In this document: in pieces, positions 50,449 through 59,258 of the stretch | Numbering within the stretch: the stretch's first letter is position 1 | Layout: the number at the start of each line of letters is the position of its first letter | DNA from: Clostridiales bacterium UBA7273 | GTDB lineage: Bacteria > Bacillota > Clostridia > Oscillospirales > Oscillospiraceae | Assembly: GCA_002472405.1 (NCBI GenBank) | Contig: DKRV01000011.1 | Coordinates: forward strand, 13,303-77,302 | Length of the DNA stretch: 64,000 bases | Direction of reading: 5' to 3' | Translations under genes and position numbers: made by a program | The notes under the pieces: model-generated | What the model was told of the DNA's origin: nothing | Seen by the model: only the letters and a program-made list of their open reading frames with translations | Database searches by the model: none

Positions 50449-51687
50449 TCACTCAAGCGCTTGCCGCGCGTTGTATGCGATGAAATTGTCTATAAGCTCA
50501 AGGTCGATGCCGTAGAATTTTTCGCGCTTGACGGTTTTGGTTATCAATAGCCCGGAGTTTTTCACAACGGCAAGCTTTTTGCGCACGGTCTCGCCGCTCC
50601 TGTTCAAGTGTGCGCACAGCTCGCCCATTGAAACGCCGTTTTCGGAAAACAGCCGCGCCTGAATAAGCACGCTGTAAAGCTCGTATATGATCTCGCTGTC
50701 GGCATCGGGCAGCGACCCGATATTCAGCGAATAATGCGTCAAAAGCGCCGAACGCTTTTCGAGCGCGTCACGCAGCGCGGACATCGACTTTTCTATGACC
50801 GATATGAACATCTCGACAAACGGCGTAAGATCGCCCTTGTTCTGCGGCCGGTTGCAGACCTTAAACGCATTGTTGTAGTCGCCGAGATTTTCTTTTATCG
50901 TGTATGACAGGCGATAGCCCGACACCGGCTCAAGCTCCTTGGCCATCATGCAGCTGCTGATAAAGCGGTTGAGCCTGCCGTTTCCGTCGTAAAACGGGTG
51001 GATATAGCCCAGCAGATAGTGAAACACTGCCGTGCGCAGCAGAAGCTCCTCGCTCTCGTCGTTTAAGTATTCCAGCGCAGACTCCATCGCCGAGATGATC
51101 TTGCGCTCGGGGTACAGGCCGCGGTGTATCTCCTTTTGCGTGCCGGAGCATACGCTGACCGAGTCCTTCCTGAAAAGCACGCCGTCGGGCGCGTTTTTCG
51201 GATCCTCTTCCGTGACCTCCGGCAGAACCAGCTCATCGTATATCTTCCGGATATCCTCGCAGGTTTCAAGCCGTATGCCCTCTCCGCGCTGGAGCATGAT
51301 GTATTTCTGCGTAAGGCCGGTGAAGCGCTTTTTCGCCTCGCCCCTGCCCATGCCCTCGAGCACTTCGTACATCTCGCGCCGAGTGCTGCTGACTCCCTCG
51401 ATGCTGTTCGTCAGAACAAGCTCGTCGATAAGGCAGCGCCTTGTAAACTGCTCGATGGCCTTTCCCGGAAGCTGTGCGCACAGTCGCGAGACAGTCTTAT
51501 CCATGCGCTGGATGCCGAGCATTTTCTTCTGGATATCCGGCGTGACTATGAAAAAAGCCTTGTTGCCGCCTATGTCAAAGTGCAGCCTGTGCGTATAGTC
51601 GCCGTTATAGCGCTCAAGATATATCTTTTCATAGTCATTTGGGGAAGAATAATATATTTTTTCAAGCGTTTTGTATTCCATAAGCAA
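50449..51687 (-). CDS. Fic-family AMP-transferase with N-terminal inhibitory helix
   Basis: 412 aa. The inhibitory motif (S/T)xxxE(G/N) is present as TNSIEGVSS (near 93-101). The Fic active site is HPFYDGNGRLNRF (near 229-241), with catalytic His and the phosphate-binding GNGR intact. A C-terminal winged-helix domain (SENGVSMGELCAHLNRSGET) follows. Class II Fic proteins modify targets with AMP and are autoinhibited by that helix; some act as toxins or regulators. No antitoxin gene neighbour is seen, which fits self-inhibition. Chromosomal, not in the mobile element. Bases 51688-51827 upstream are AT-rich with no gene. Confidence 0.92.
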   Translation of the reverse strand: MLMEYKTLEKIYYSSPNDYEKIYLERYNGDYTHRLHFDIGGNKAFFIVTPDIQKKMLGIQRMDKTVSRLCAQLPGKAIEQFTRRCLIDELVLTNSIEGVSSTRREMYEVLEGMGRGEAKKRFTGLTQKYIMLQRGEGIRLETCEDIRKIYDELVLPEVTEEDPKNAPDGVLFRKDSVSVCSGTQKEIHRGLYPERKIISAMESALEYLNDESEELLLRTAVFHYLLGYIHPFYDGNGRLNRFISSCMMAKELEPVSGYRLSYTIKENLGDYNNAFKVCNRPQNKGDLTPFVEMFISVIEKSMSALRDALEKRSALLTHYSLNIGSLPDADSEIIYELYSVLIQARLFSENGVSMGELCAHLNRSGETVRKKLAVVKNSGLLITKTVKREKFYGIDLELIDNFIAYNARQALE

Positions 51688-51827
51688 AACTTATCCTCAA
51701 AATTCGACAAATTACTGCATTTTTCGAGCCGTAACCCCAAATTTCCGCCTCGAATTTGGAATTACATTTTAAATAATAGCCTATTGGCGCCCAAAAAGCA
51801 AGCGAATTTGGCGCTTAAACGCAAAAT

Positions 51828-51850
51828 GCCGGTGGGAATACCCCACCGGC
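51828..51850 (-). terminator. Intrinsic terminator of the BceAB-like operon
   Basis: GCCGGTGGG pairs with CCCACCGGC around a short loop; on the minus strand the sequence after it is ATTTTGCG. Eight bases after the permease stop. Confidence 0.75.
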
Positions 51851-51858
51851 GTTTCGGT

Positions 51859-53889
51859 TTATTTGCTTACTATTTTATAATACGTGTTCGAGGTTTTCTT
51901 ATACACAAGCGCGTACAGCACGGCGAAAACGAGGAAGCTTATCACCGTCGTCCAGATGAGGAAGCTCGTGTTGTAGAACGAGAACATGTACAGTATCTTG
52001 CGGATAAACGGGAAGGCAAACGCCAGGTGCAGTCCGGCGAACAGCAGTGGAAGGAAGAACACCGTAAGAAGCTGCGAGTTTATGCTGCGGCGGATCTCGG
52101 GCTTTGTCATACCGACCTTCTGCATGATCTCGAACCTCTGCGCATCCTCATAGCCCTCGGAAAGCTGCTTGTAGTAGATGATGAGCACCGCCGCACAGCT
52201 GAACACGAGGCTGAGTGTAACTCCGAGGAAGAACAGGCCGCCATAGACTGCGGCAAAGTCGGCGTACTCGGCAGCCCGCGATTCGTAGGACAGGTACTGC
52301 CAGCCACTGCTGCCGTCCTTGTCGGAAAATTCGCCGTTTTCCGAGGCCGCGGCAATCATATTGCAGACCTTGTCCTGATCCTCAAGCTCATCCGAGCAGT
52401 CAAAGTCGCAGATCAATTTTAAGCGGGCAACGTATTCTCCCGCGCCGTCAACAAGCCGCTCGACGGTATTGTCAAAATCGGAAACGACAAGCGTTATCGT
52501 GGGGCTTATTTCAGCGCCGCTGCCGTCGGCAAGAGGCATGGCGTCAAGAGTCTTCTTCACGGTGAAGGTTTCGACGCTCCCAAGGGATATGGTTTTGAGA
52601 CCGTAATCCGTCCGCAGTGCGTGCAGGAGAACCTCGTTCTCGGCAAGCGTTTCGCTTTTTCCGCTTATCCTGTTGTAGTCGGACAGCGAAACTATGCGCA
52701 GGTTTGTGATCTTGCCGTAATCGATTATGTCGCTGCTGCCGGAAAAGCGCTCGGAAATGTCGAAAACGCCGTTTTCAAAGACTCCGGACATGCTGAGCTG
52801 CCGGAAATCGAGGATGTTTTTCCGCTCTGTATCTCCGAGAGCGGCGACGAGCTTATCGCGCAGAGCATCAGCCTTTTCCTCTGTCAGGGATGTGCTTGCG
52901 TCATAACCGAAGGTGACGTTGATATCACGCGGATAGCGTGCGTTGACGGAGTCGACCATGCCGAAGTACAGGCAGCAGGTGGAGGATATCGTGACCAGCA
53001 CCATCGTTGCGAGGATGCAGATCGACGCAAGCCCCGCGCCGTTGCGCTTCATGCGGTAGGTCATCGAGGAAACGGAGACGAAGTGCCGGGGCGTGTAGTA
53101 ATAGCGCTTGTTTTTCTGAAGAATTTTGCACAGCAGGACGCTGCCCGATATGAAAACGAGATAAGTGCCGACGATGACCATGATGACGGCGATGAAGAAA
53201 ATTTTGAGCGCCTGCAGGGGCTCCTTTATGCTGACGGCAAGGATGTAGGCCGCGGAGAGCAGGACAATGCCTGCTATGCCAAGCACGGGATTTGCCTTGA
53301 CGGGCTTTTCGCCGTAGCTTTCGCTGTGCACGAGCTCGACCGCCGTGCTGCGGTGCAGCTTGATGAGGCTGCTGATGTAGATCAGCGCGAAAATGCCGCC
53401 GAAGTACAGGAGCATGTATTTGATGGCGGGAAGCGATATGTGCAGCGAATAATCCGCCGTGCCGCCGAGCATGTGCAGAAATATCATTTCCGCGAGCTTT
53501 GAAAGCAGCGCTCCGATAAATATGCCGCCGATAAGCGACAGCAGCGCAGTCAGCAGTGTCTCCCACGCGAGGATGCGCGAGATGTTGTGCTTGTTCATGC
53601 CCAAGATGCTGTAAAGGCCGAACTCCTTGTATCTGCGGCGCACGAGGAAGCTGTTGCAGTAAAACAGGAACAGCAGCGCGAACGCGACGATGACGAATAC
53701 GCCGAACGACAGCGTCGACTGTGCCGCCGTACCTCCGCGCATACCGTCCAAAAGGTCGCCCGACGCGAGATAGAACATGATGTAGAACACGGCCGCCGTT
53801 CCGGCCGAGGCGAGGATATACGGGACGAACAGGCGGCGGTTATTTTTCATGCCGCTCCACGCCAGTCGGGGATAGAAACCGAGCTTCAT
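51859..53889 (-). CDS. BceB-like ABC transporter permease (FtsX family)
   Basis: 676 aa, ten helices: one at the N-terminus (NRRLFVPYILASAGTAAVFY), an FtsX-type set of helices, a large extracellular domain (about 330-540) and a last FtsX unit (AAVYGGLFFLGVTLSLVFSC). The long external loop between helices 7 and 8 is typical of BceB, which senses or removes peptide antibiotics such as bacitracin. ATGA overlap with its ATPase gene. No BceRS two-component genes adjoin, which is unusual for this type. Confidence 0.9.
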   Translation of the reverse strand: MKLGFYPRLAWSGMKNNRRLFVPYILASAGTAAVFYIMFYLASGDLLDGMRGGTAAQSTLSFGVFVIVAFALLFLFYCNSFLVRRRYKEFGLYSILGMNKHNISRILAWETLLTALLSLIGGIFIGALLSKLAEMIFLHMLGGTADYSLHISLPAIKYMLLYFGGIFALIYISSLIKLHRSTAVELVHSESYGEKPVKANPVLGIAGIVLLSAAYILAVSIKEPLQALKIFFIAVIMVIVGTYLVFISGSVLLCKILQKNKRYYYTPRHFVSVSSMTYRMKRNGAGLASICILATMVLVTISSTCCLYFGMVDSVNARYPRDINVTFGYDASTSLTEEKADALRDKLVAALGDTERKNILDFRQLSMSGVFENGVFDISERFSGSSDIIDYGKITNLRIVSLSDYNRISGKSETLAENEVLLHALRTDYGLKTISLGSVETFTVKKTLDAMPLADGSGAEISPTITLVVSDFDNTVERLVDGAGEYVARLKLICDFDCSDELEDQDKVCNMIAAASENGEFSDKDGSSGWQYLSYESRAAEYADFAAVYGGLFFLGVTLSLVFSCAAVLIIYYKQLSEGYEDAQRFEIMQKVGMTKPEIRRSINSQLLTVFFLPLLFAGLHLAFAFPFIRKILYMFSFYNTSFLIWTTVISFLVFAVLYALVYKKTSNTYYKIVSK

Positions 53890-54650
53890 TTCACTTCACC
53901 GCCCGATGCAAGAATGGTCAGCGTGTCGGAGATCTTCTGGTAAAGCTGCTGGTCGCTGCTTTCGCCGCGGTAGATCTGGTGGAACACCTCGCCGTCTTTT
54001 ATGAACAATATGCGCTGCGCGCGCGAGGCGGCCTTCACGGAGTGCGTGACCATGAGGATGGTCTGACCCTTTTTGTTTATCTGCTCAAACAGGCCGAGCA
54101 GCTCGTCGGTGCTCTTTGAGTCGAGCGCGCCCGTCGGCTCGTCGGCAAGGATGATGCGCGGATTTGTTATGAGCGCCCTCGCGACCGCCGCGCGCTGCTT
54201 CTGGCCGCCGGAGACCTCGTAGGGATATTTCTTCAGCAGCGGAGTCAGGCCCAGATCCTTCGCTATCGGCAGCAGGCGCGAGGTCATCTCGTCGTAGCTC
54301 TTCCCGGCCAGCACCAGCGGCAGCAGGATGTTGTCCTGTATCGTGAACGTGTCCAGCAGGTTAAACTCCTGAAACACAAAGCCGAGATTGTCGCGCCGGA
54401 AGGTCGCAACGTCGCTCTCCTTTATCTTGCCAAGCTCCTTGCCGTCGAGCACGACCGTGCCGCCGGTCGGCTTGTCCAGCGCCGCAAGAAGATTCAAAAG
54501 CGTCGTTTTGCCCGAGCCGGACTCGCCCATTATGGCGACGTACTCGCCCTCATCGACGCTGAAGTTTACGTTTTTAAGCGCCTCCACCTGGTTTCCACCA
54601 AAGCGCGTGCTGTATACTTTTCTGAGATTTTCAACAGTTAAAATGCTCAT
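53886..54650 (-). CDS. BceA-like ABC transporter ATPase
   Basis: 254 aa from ATG at 54650 (GGAGGTAAAAAAC just upstream; a start at 54665 lacks such spacing). Walker A MGESGSGKTTLLNLL (near 37-51), signature VSGGQKQRAAVARAL, Walker B IILADEPTGALDSKS, H-loop MVTHSVKAA. MacB/BceA branch, which partners FtsX-type permeases. First gene of the two-gene operon; upstream lies a repeat from about 54760. Confidence 0.94.
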   Translation of the reverse strand: MSILTVENLRKVYSTRFGGNQVEALKNVNFSVDEGEYVAIMGESGSGKTTLLNLLAALDKPTGGTVVLDGKELGKIKESDVATFRRDNLGFVFQEFNLLDTFTIQDNILLPLVLAGKSYDEMTSRLLPIAKDLGLTPLLKKYPYEVSGGQKQRAAVARALITNPRIILADEPTGALDSKSTDELLGLFEQINKKGQTILMVTHSVKAASRAQRILFIKDGEVFHQIYRGESSDQQLYQKISDTLTILASGGEVK

Positions 54651-54759
54651 GTTTTTTACCTCCATCGGATTTACACGCTTATTCTACCGCGCTTTTTGCC
54701 CGGAAACCATCGATTTTGCTTACATTTCACCCTCCGCTCCTTACATTCCCGTCACATTT

Positions 54760-55112
54760 TTAGAGGCGCTTTGACGCACCCACGGATACGCATATCTCTG
54801 GTAGCCCGGTTCGGGACATTGGAATAAACCATGACGTTTCGACACCGGGTTCACGCAATAAACGTATCGGCACAATGTGAATGCGCCTCTGAAATAATGT
54901 AGCGCCTACGGCGCGGATTTATTTACACCTCATCTGCCGCAAGCGGCATCTTCCCCTCAAGCTCCGCAAGGGGAAGACAATTGGGTGCGGTGCAAAACGC
55001 AGCAGCGCACTTGTGTTACGCGAGGCAACCATGGTTTCCACCAATGTCCCGAACCGGGCTACCAGAGATATGCGTATCCGTAGGTGCGCCAAATCGCCAC
55101 TAAAAAAATTTG
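54760..55112. repeat. Dispersed long-inverted-repeat element, composite
   Basis: Arm ATTTTTAGAGGCGCTTTGAC, an internal edge ATGCGCCTCTGAAATAATG (near 54890), the CTTCCCCTCAAGCTCCGC module, and the closing arm GTTACGCGAGGCAACC ... CAAATCGCCACTAAAAAAA. No gene inside. Bases 55113-55144 link to nth. Confidence 0.82.
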
Positions 55113-55144
55113 CGTTGGGGTGGGATATCGGGTATAATTATACA

Positions 55145-55786
55145 TTACACCTGCTGCTCGGCGAATTGACACACCGAGCGCAGAGTGCAGCTCTCGCAGT
55201 CGGGCTTGCGCGCGGTGCAGACGGCGCGGCCGTGCAGCACGATGCGGTGGCAGAAGTCGGAGCTTTTCTCCGGCGGCAGGCACCTGCGCAGCTCGGCCTC
55301 GATCTTCACGGGATCCTTGAGGTCATCGACCAGCCCCAGACGGTTTGAAATGCGGATGCAATGCGTGTCCACAACAGTCGAGCCTGGAACGTGGTAAACG
55401 TCGCCGAGGATGAGATTTGCCGTTTTGCGCCCGACTCCGGGCAGCTTGAGCAGATCGTCCATATTATCCGGCACCCGGCCGCCGAAATCGCGCAGGATCA
55501 TCTGCGCCGCGCCGACGATGTCGCGAGCCTTGGCGCGGTAAAAACCGCAGGAGTGAACATACTCCTCGACCTCCGCAACGTTAGCCTCGGCAAAGCTTTG
55601 CAGCGTAGAAAAGCGCGCAAACAGTGCCGGCGTAATCTCGTTTACGCGCGCATCGGTGCACTGCGCGGCAAGCCGCACGGAAAACAGCAGCTCATAATCC
55701 TTTTTATAATCAAGCGTACATTCGGCCAAGGGATAGGCCTCCTCCAATCGGCGGACTATCTCCAGAACCTGAGCTTTTGTGCGCAT
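55145..55786 (-). CDS. nth: Endonuclease III
   Basis: 213 aa from ATG at 55786 (GAGGTGATATGT upstream; a GTG nine bases earlier overlaps that site). HhH-GPD fold: catalytic Lys in KLPGVGRKTANLIL and Asp in STVVDTHCIRISNR (near 136). The [4Fe-4S] cluster Cys set is CTARKPDCESCTLRSVC (Cys-x6-Cys-x2-Cys-x5-Cys with the first Cys in AVC). Removes oxidised pyrimidines and cuts at abasic sites. Divergent from rarA. Confidence 0.95.
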   Translation of the reverse strand: MRTKAQVLEIVRRLEEAYPLAECTLDYKKDYELLFSVRLAAQCTDARVNEITPALFARFSTLQSFAEANVAEVEEYVHSCGFYRAKARDIVGAAQMILRDFGGRVPDNMDDLLKLPGVGRKTANLILGDVYHVPGSTVVDTHCIRISNRLGLVDDLKDPVKIEAELRRCLPPEKSSDFCHRIVLHGRAVCTARKPDCESCTLRSVCQFAEQQV

Positions 55787-55874
55787 ACATATCACCTCGC
55801 ACCTATTTTACCACAACCCTGTCCGCGGCGCTATCGCATTTGCGGTGCGGACGGTTTTTTCGGAGGTACAGCAC

Positions 55875-57134
55875 ATGTACAAACCCCTTGCAGACGAAAT
55901 ACGCCCCCACAGCCTTGACGATGTTGTCGGCCAAAAACACATTCTCGGCCAGCGCGGCCTGCTGCGCCGCATCGTTGAAAGCGGCAGCATCCCGAACATG
56001 ATTTTCTACGGTCCCTCGGGCACGGGCAAGACTACCGTTGCGCGCATCATCGCGGAAAAAACCAACCGCACCCTGCGCAAATTGAACGCAACGACCGCCG
56101 GACTTGCCGACATAAAAGAGATCATCGCCGAGCTTGACACACTGCTGACTCCCGGCGGCGTGCTGCTGTATCTCGACGAGATCCAGTATTTCAATAAAAA
56201 GCAGCAGCAGTCGCTGCTGGAATTTATCGAGGACGGGCGCATCACGCTCATCGCCTCGACGACGGAAAACCCCTATTTCTGCGTGTTCGGCGCTATCCTC
56301 AGCCGCTCGACGGTGTTCGAGTTCAAGCCCGTCACGCCCAAGGAGGCCGAGCCTGCCGTACTGCGCGCGTTCAACATTCTCGCCGAGCGCGAGGGCAAAA
56401 CGCCGGAGCTTGAGCCGGGCGTCGTGCAGCGGATAAGCCAATCCTGCGGCGGCGACGTGCGCAAGGCGCTCAACGCGGTCGAGCTGCTGTTTTCGGCAGC
56501 CCGAACGGACGGCGATAAGCTTGTCATAAGCCTCGACGATGCGAAAACCGTCACCCAGCGCAGCGCAATGCGATATGACCGCGACGGCGACGAGCACTAT
56601 GACGCGCTGTCGGCACTGATGAAGTCGCTGCGCGGCTCGGACGCGGACGCGGCACTGCACTATCTTGCGCGTCTGCTCGAAGCCGGAGACCTCGTCGGCG
56701 CGTGCCGTCGGATCCTGTGCTCGGCGAGCGAGGATATCGGCCTTGCGTATCCGCAGGCGGTGCCGATAGTCAAGGCCTGCGTGGACTCGGCGCTTCAGCT
56801 CGGCCTGCCGGAGGCGCGCCTGCCGCTGGCCGAGGCGGTCATCTTCCTCGCCACCGCGCCGAAATCCAACAGCGGCCTTATGGCGATCGACGCTGCCATC
56901 GCCGATGTCCGCGCCGGCAAAAGCGGTCCGCCGCCGCGCGAGCTGCAAAATGTCCACGCCGACGGCACGGGCTTTGAGCGCGAGCAGGGCTATAAATATC
57001 CGCACAGCTACCCCAACCACTGGGTGCGGCAGCAGTATCTGCCCGATGCGCTCAAGGGCACGCACTACTACGATTTCGGTGACAACAAGATCGAGCAGGC
57101 CGCAAAAAAATACTGGGACGAGATCAAAAAGTGA
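55875..57134 (+). CDS. rarA: Replication-associated recombination protein A (RarA/MgsA)
   Basis: 419 aa from ATG at 55875 (CGGAGGTACAGC upstream). AAA+ motifs: MIFYGPSGTGKTTVARII (near 40-57), Walker B VLLYLDEIQYFNKKQQQ, sensor 1 IASTTENPYF, and the C-terminal MgsA domain (YKYPHSYPNHWVRQQYLP). Clamp-loader relative that acts at stalled replication forks. Followed 10 bp later by a DUF951 gene. Confidence 0.95.
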   Translation: MYKPLADEIRPHSLDDVVGQKHILGQRGLLRRIVESGSIPNMIFYGPSGTGKTTVARIIAEKTNRTLRKLNATTAGLADIKEIIAELDTLLTPGGVLLYLDEIQYFNKKQQQSLLEFIEDGRITLIASTTENPYFCVFGAILSRSTVFEFKPVTPKEAEPAVLRAFNILAEREGKTPELEPGVVQRISQSCGGDVRKALNAVELLFSAARTDGDKLVISLDDAKTVTQRSAMRYDRDGDEHYDALSALMKSLRGSDADAALHYLARLLEAGDLVGACRRILCSASEDIGLAYPQAVPIVKACVDSALQLGLPEARLPLAEAVIFLATAPKSNSGLMAIDAAIADVRAGKSGPPPRELQNVHADGTGFEREQGYKYPHSYPNHWVRQQYLPDALKGTHYYDFGDNKIEQAAKKYWDEIKK

Positions 57135-57144
57135 GGTTTTGACC

Positions 57145-57339
57145 ATGCCAATGGATATCCACGTCGGCGACGTGCTGACAATGAAAAAAGCGCACCCCTG
57201 CGGTGAGAAGCGCTGGCAGGTGCTGCGCGTCGGCGCAGACTTCAAGCTCCGTTGCCTCGGCTGCGGCCACGAGGTCATGGGTCCGCGCAGTAAATTTGAA
57301 AAAAACATCCGCTCTGTTTGTTCAGAGGCGGATGTTTAG
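57145..57339 (+). CDS. DUF951-family small protein
   Basis: 64 aa. MDIHVGDVLTMKKAHPCG, KRWQVLRVGADFKLRCLGCG and HEVMGPRSKFEKNIR match DUF951 (COG4481), small proteins often found near parB, ychF or ribosomal genes. The core ends at KFEKNIR. The final residues SVCSEADV are encoded by a terminator hairpin and the TAG stop by the next repeat edge, so the original end was probably altered. Function unknown. Confidence 0.85.
   Translation: MPMDIHVGDVLTMKKAHPCGEKRWQVLRVGADFKLRCLGCGHEVMGPRSKFEKNIRSVCSEADV
57304..57336 (+). terminator. Hairpin overlapping the end of the DUF951 gene
   Basis: AACATCCGCTCTG pairs with CAGAGGCGGATGTT with one bulge. It lies inside the last 12 codons and is preceded by an A-run (57299-57305). 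The following T-run is short (TTT) because the repeat begins there. Confidence 0.55.
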
Positions 57340-57758
57340 AGGCGATTTGGCGCAGTCACGGATACGGTTATCTCTGGTATCCCGGTGTCTAAGTTACCGA
57401 CAAAATCATAAAACTGCCGCCATACATAAGTGCGGTGCTGATTTTTGTGGCTCTCCCCTGTAGGGAACAGGCTTGCCTGTTCCGTTTGCCACGGTTTTGC
57501 CGGCAATTTCCGGTCGGGATACCTCAATAGATTTATCGGCATCAGCGTAAATGCGCTATTAAAAAAGTGCGGCACGAGCCGCACACAATAATTATTCACT
57601 ATTAATTATTCATCATTCATTATTCATTATTCGTAGGGGCGAGCATTGCTCGCCCCTACGGGTGGTAGCCTTACGTATGGCAAGGCAATCACAGTTTTCT
57701 TCGCGACCTCGAACCGGGCAAGCGCAATATGCGCATCCTCAGCCGCATCAAACCGACT
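57335..57758. repeat. Dispersed long-inverted-repeat elements, two adjacent
   Basis: First unit from GTTTAGAGGCGATTTGGCGC to ATGCGCTATTAAAAAA (about 57335-57566), with GGAACAGGCTTGCCTGTTCC (57466-57485). Then a GTGCGGCACGAGCCGCAC hairpin, ATT-rich tandem pieces (TTCATTATTCATTATTCG) and GGGGCGAGCATTGCTCGCCC (57636-57655). It ends with an arm reaching the ECF gene stop (CGCATCAAACCG). Confidence 0.82.
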
Positions 57759-58257
57759 TGAAATACTTTGTTTTAAGCAGCGCTGCGTAGAGTGCCGCAC
57801 CGGCGACGACGCCGAAGGCGCCCTGGATGCAGTTCATGGGAACTCCGCCGACTGCGGCCGCACCGTAGCCGAGGATAAACGCCTCGTACGCGAGGTAGCC
57901 GAGCACCATAAACACCTCGCCCACGACACCGGCGATGATCGCGCGCACGGGCACGGATTTTATGAACTTGCAATTGAGCAGAAGTCCTGCCAGCAGCGCC
58001 ACGATGAATTTGATCGCGGCCGTGCCGGGAACGTACAGGCCATACCCTGCTATGAGGTCGGCAAGACCCGAGCCGAGTCCGGCCGCCGCCGCGCCCCACC
58101 ACGGGCCGAGCAGAAACGCCGAAAGCAGCACGACCGCATCGCCTGCGTGGATGTAGCCGCCGATCGGCGTCGGGATGCGGATAACCATCGTCGCCGCGCA
58201 GCTGAGCGCAGCAAACAGCGCCGCGAACACTAATTTCTTGATCGTATTGTCTTTCAT
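57748..58257 (-). CDS. ECF-type vitamin transporter substrate-binding (S) component
   Basis: 169 aa, six helices. MKDNTIKKLVFAALFAALSC (AxxxA helix 1 that contacts the T component), IPTPIGGYIHAGDAVVLLSA and GPWWGAAAAGLGSGLADLIA are typical of S components of the ThiW/HmpT-like group. It would use shared ECF ATPases encoded elsewhere. Substrate, probably a vitamin precursor, is inferred. Ribosome-binding site AAAAAAGGAGAAGGAC joins the upstream repeat edge; the TGA stop also lies in a repeat arm. No riboswitch recognised. Confidence 0.88.
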   Translation of the reverse strand: MKDNTIKKLVFAALFAALSCAATMVIRIPTPIGGYIHAGDAVVLLSAFLLGPWWGAAAAGLGSGLADLIAGYGLYVPGTAAIKFIVALLAGLLLNCKFIKSVPVRAIIAGVVGEVFMVLGYLAYEAFILGYGAAAVGGVPMNCIQGAFGVVAGAALYAALLKTKYFKSV

Positions 58258-58267
58258 TGTCCTTCTC

Positions 58268-58690
58268 CTTTTTTAGAGGCGCTTTTATGCACCTACGAAT
58301 ACATTTTTGCCTCAGCTCGGTATCGAATTTGCTGAGAAATCCGGGGCTGCTTTCCTTTTTAGAGGCGCTTTGACGCAGTCACGGATACACATATTGCGAT
58401 AGCCCGGTGTCGAATTTGCTGAGAAATCCGGGGCTGCATTCCTCTTTGGAGGCGCATTTAACGCACCTGCAAACACATTTGACACAACCTATAATTTTGT
58501 GCTGATTTCGCACAATTTTGCATTGCGCGATGCAGCCGCGGTTTCGTCGGTAATTCTCAAAACCGGGCGGCAAGACCCCTTGTCGCTTTTAAGCTACGCA
58601 AAACGCTATGGTCTATACCGTTGTTTCCGGTCGTGCAACCGCAATATGCGTATCGGCAGGAGCGCAAATGCGACTCAAAATCCCACCAAC
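58268..58690. repeat. Dispersed repeats, three nested left arms
   Basis: Left edges at about 58272 (TTTTTTAGAGGCGCTTTTATG), 58358 (TTTTTAGAGGCGCTTTGACG) and 58446 (TTTGGAGGCGCATTTAACGC), each followed by CGAATTTGCTGAGAAATCCG or a relative. One right arm (CGGTCGTGCAACCGCAATATG) closes near 58672. It looks like repeated insertion into, or partial duplication of, one element. Confidence 0.75.
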
Positions 58691-58779
58691 CTCGTCGGTT
58701 GTACGCGATAATCGCACTATAATACAGAATGTGCCGCTTGTCAAGACCTAATATTGAATATTAGATAATCTTGTACCAA

Positions 58780-59258
58780 TTTTTTATTTCGCATCGGCGC
58801 TGCTGAGTTTTGCACGGCACCCCGTAAGGAACGGATTTATCCGTTCCGCATGTAACGGTCTTGCCGGCACCCACCGGTCGGGATACCGCGAAAAACGTAT
58901 CGGGGCAATTTAAATTCTCCACTAAAAAAAGGGCGGCCAATGGCCGCCCCTACGATTATAGATTTCAGTTCCGACTAAATCGGTAATGCGGAACAGGCGA
59001 GCCTGTTCCCTACGAGCGACTGATGTCGCAGCGGAGAGGTAATAGCTGATAGTAAATAGGTGTGGTGTGCGCTTTAATTCAACCCCTCGGCAGCAAAGCT
59101 GTTCGCTCCCCTTGACAGGTGAGCCATTGGGGTGCGGTGCAAAAATTAAACACCGCACTAATGTGTGGCGGCAGTTTCCCGGTTTCGTCGGTAACTTCGG
59201 CACCGGGCTACCAGAGATATATGTATCCGCAGCCGCCTCAATTCGCCAACGAAAAATA
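58780..59258. repeat. Dispersed long-inverted-repeat element, composite
   Basis: Includes GGAACGGATTTATCCGTTCC (58830-58849), an edge AATTCTCCACTAAAAAAAG (near 58914-58930), GGGCGGCCAATGGCCGCCC (58931-58949), GGAACAGGCGAGCCTGTTCC (58992-59011), the CTTGACAGGTGAGCCATTGG module and a complete right arm ending CAATTCGCCAACG inside the ABC gene. Bases 58690-58780 between repeats are AT-rich with CTAATATTGAATATTAG (58749-58765) and no gene. Confidence 0.82.

Noticed and set aside
55803..57308. 501-codon minus-strand frame
   Set aside because: Antisense to rarA, with no start signal or family motif.
57570..57660. Possible CRISPR array from closely spaced palindromes and ATT-rich repeats
   Set aside because: No regular repeat-spacer length, spacers are not unique and no cas gene is present; the parts are repeat-family modules.
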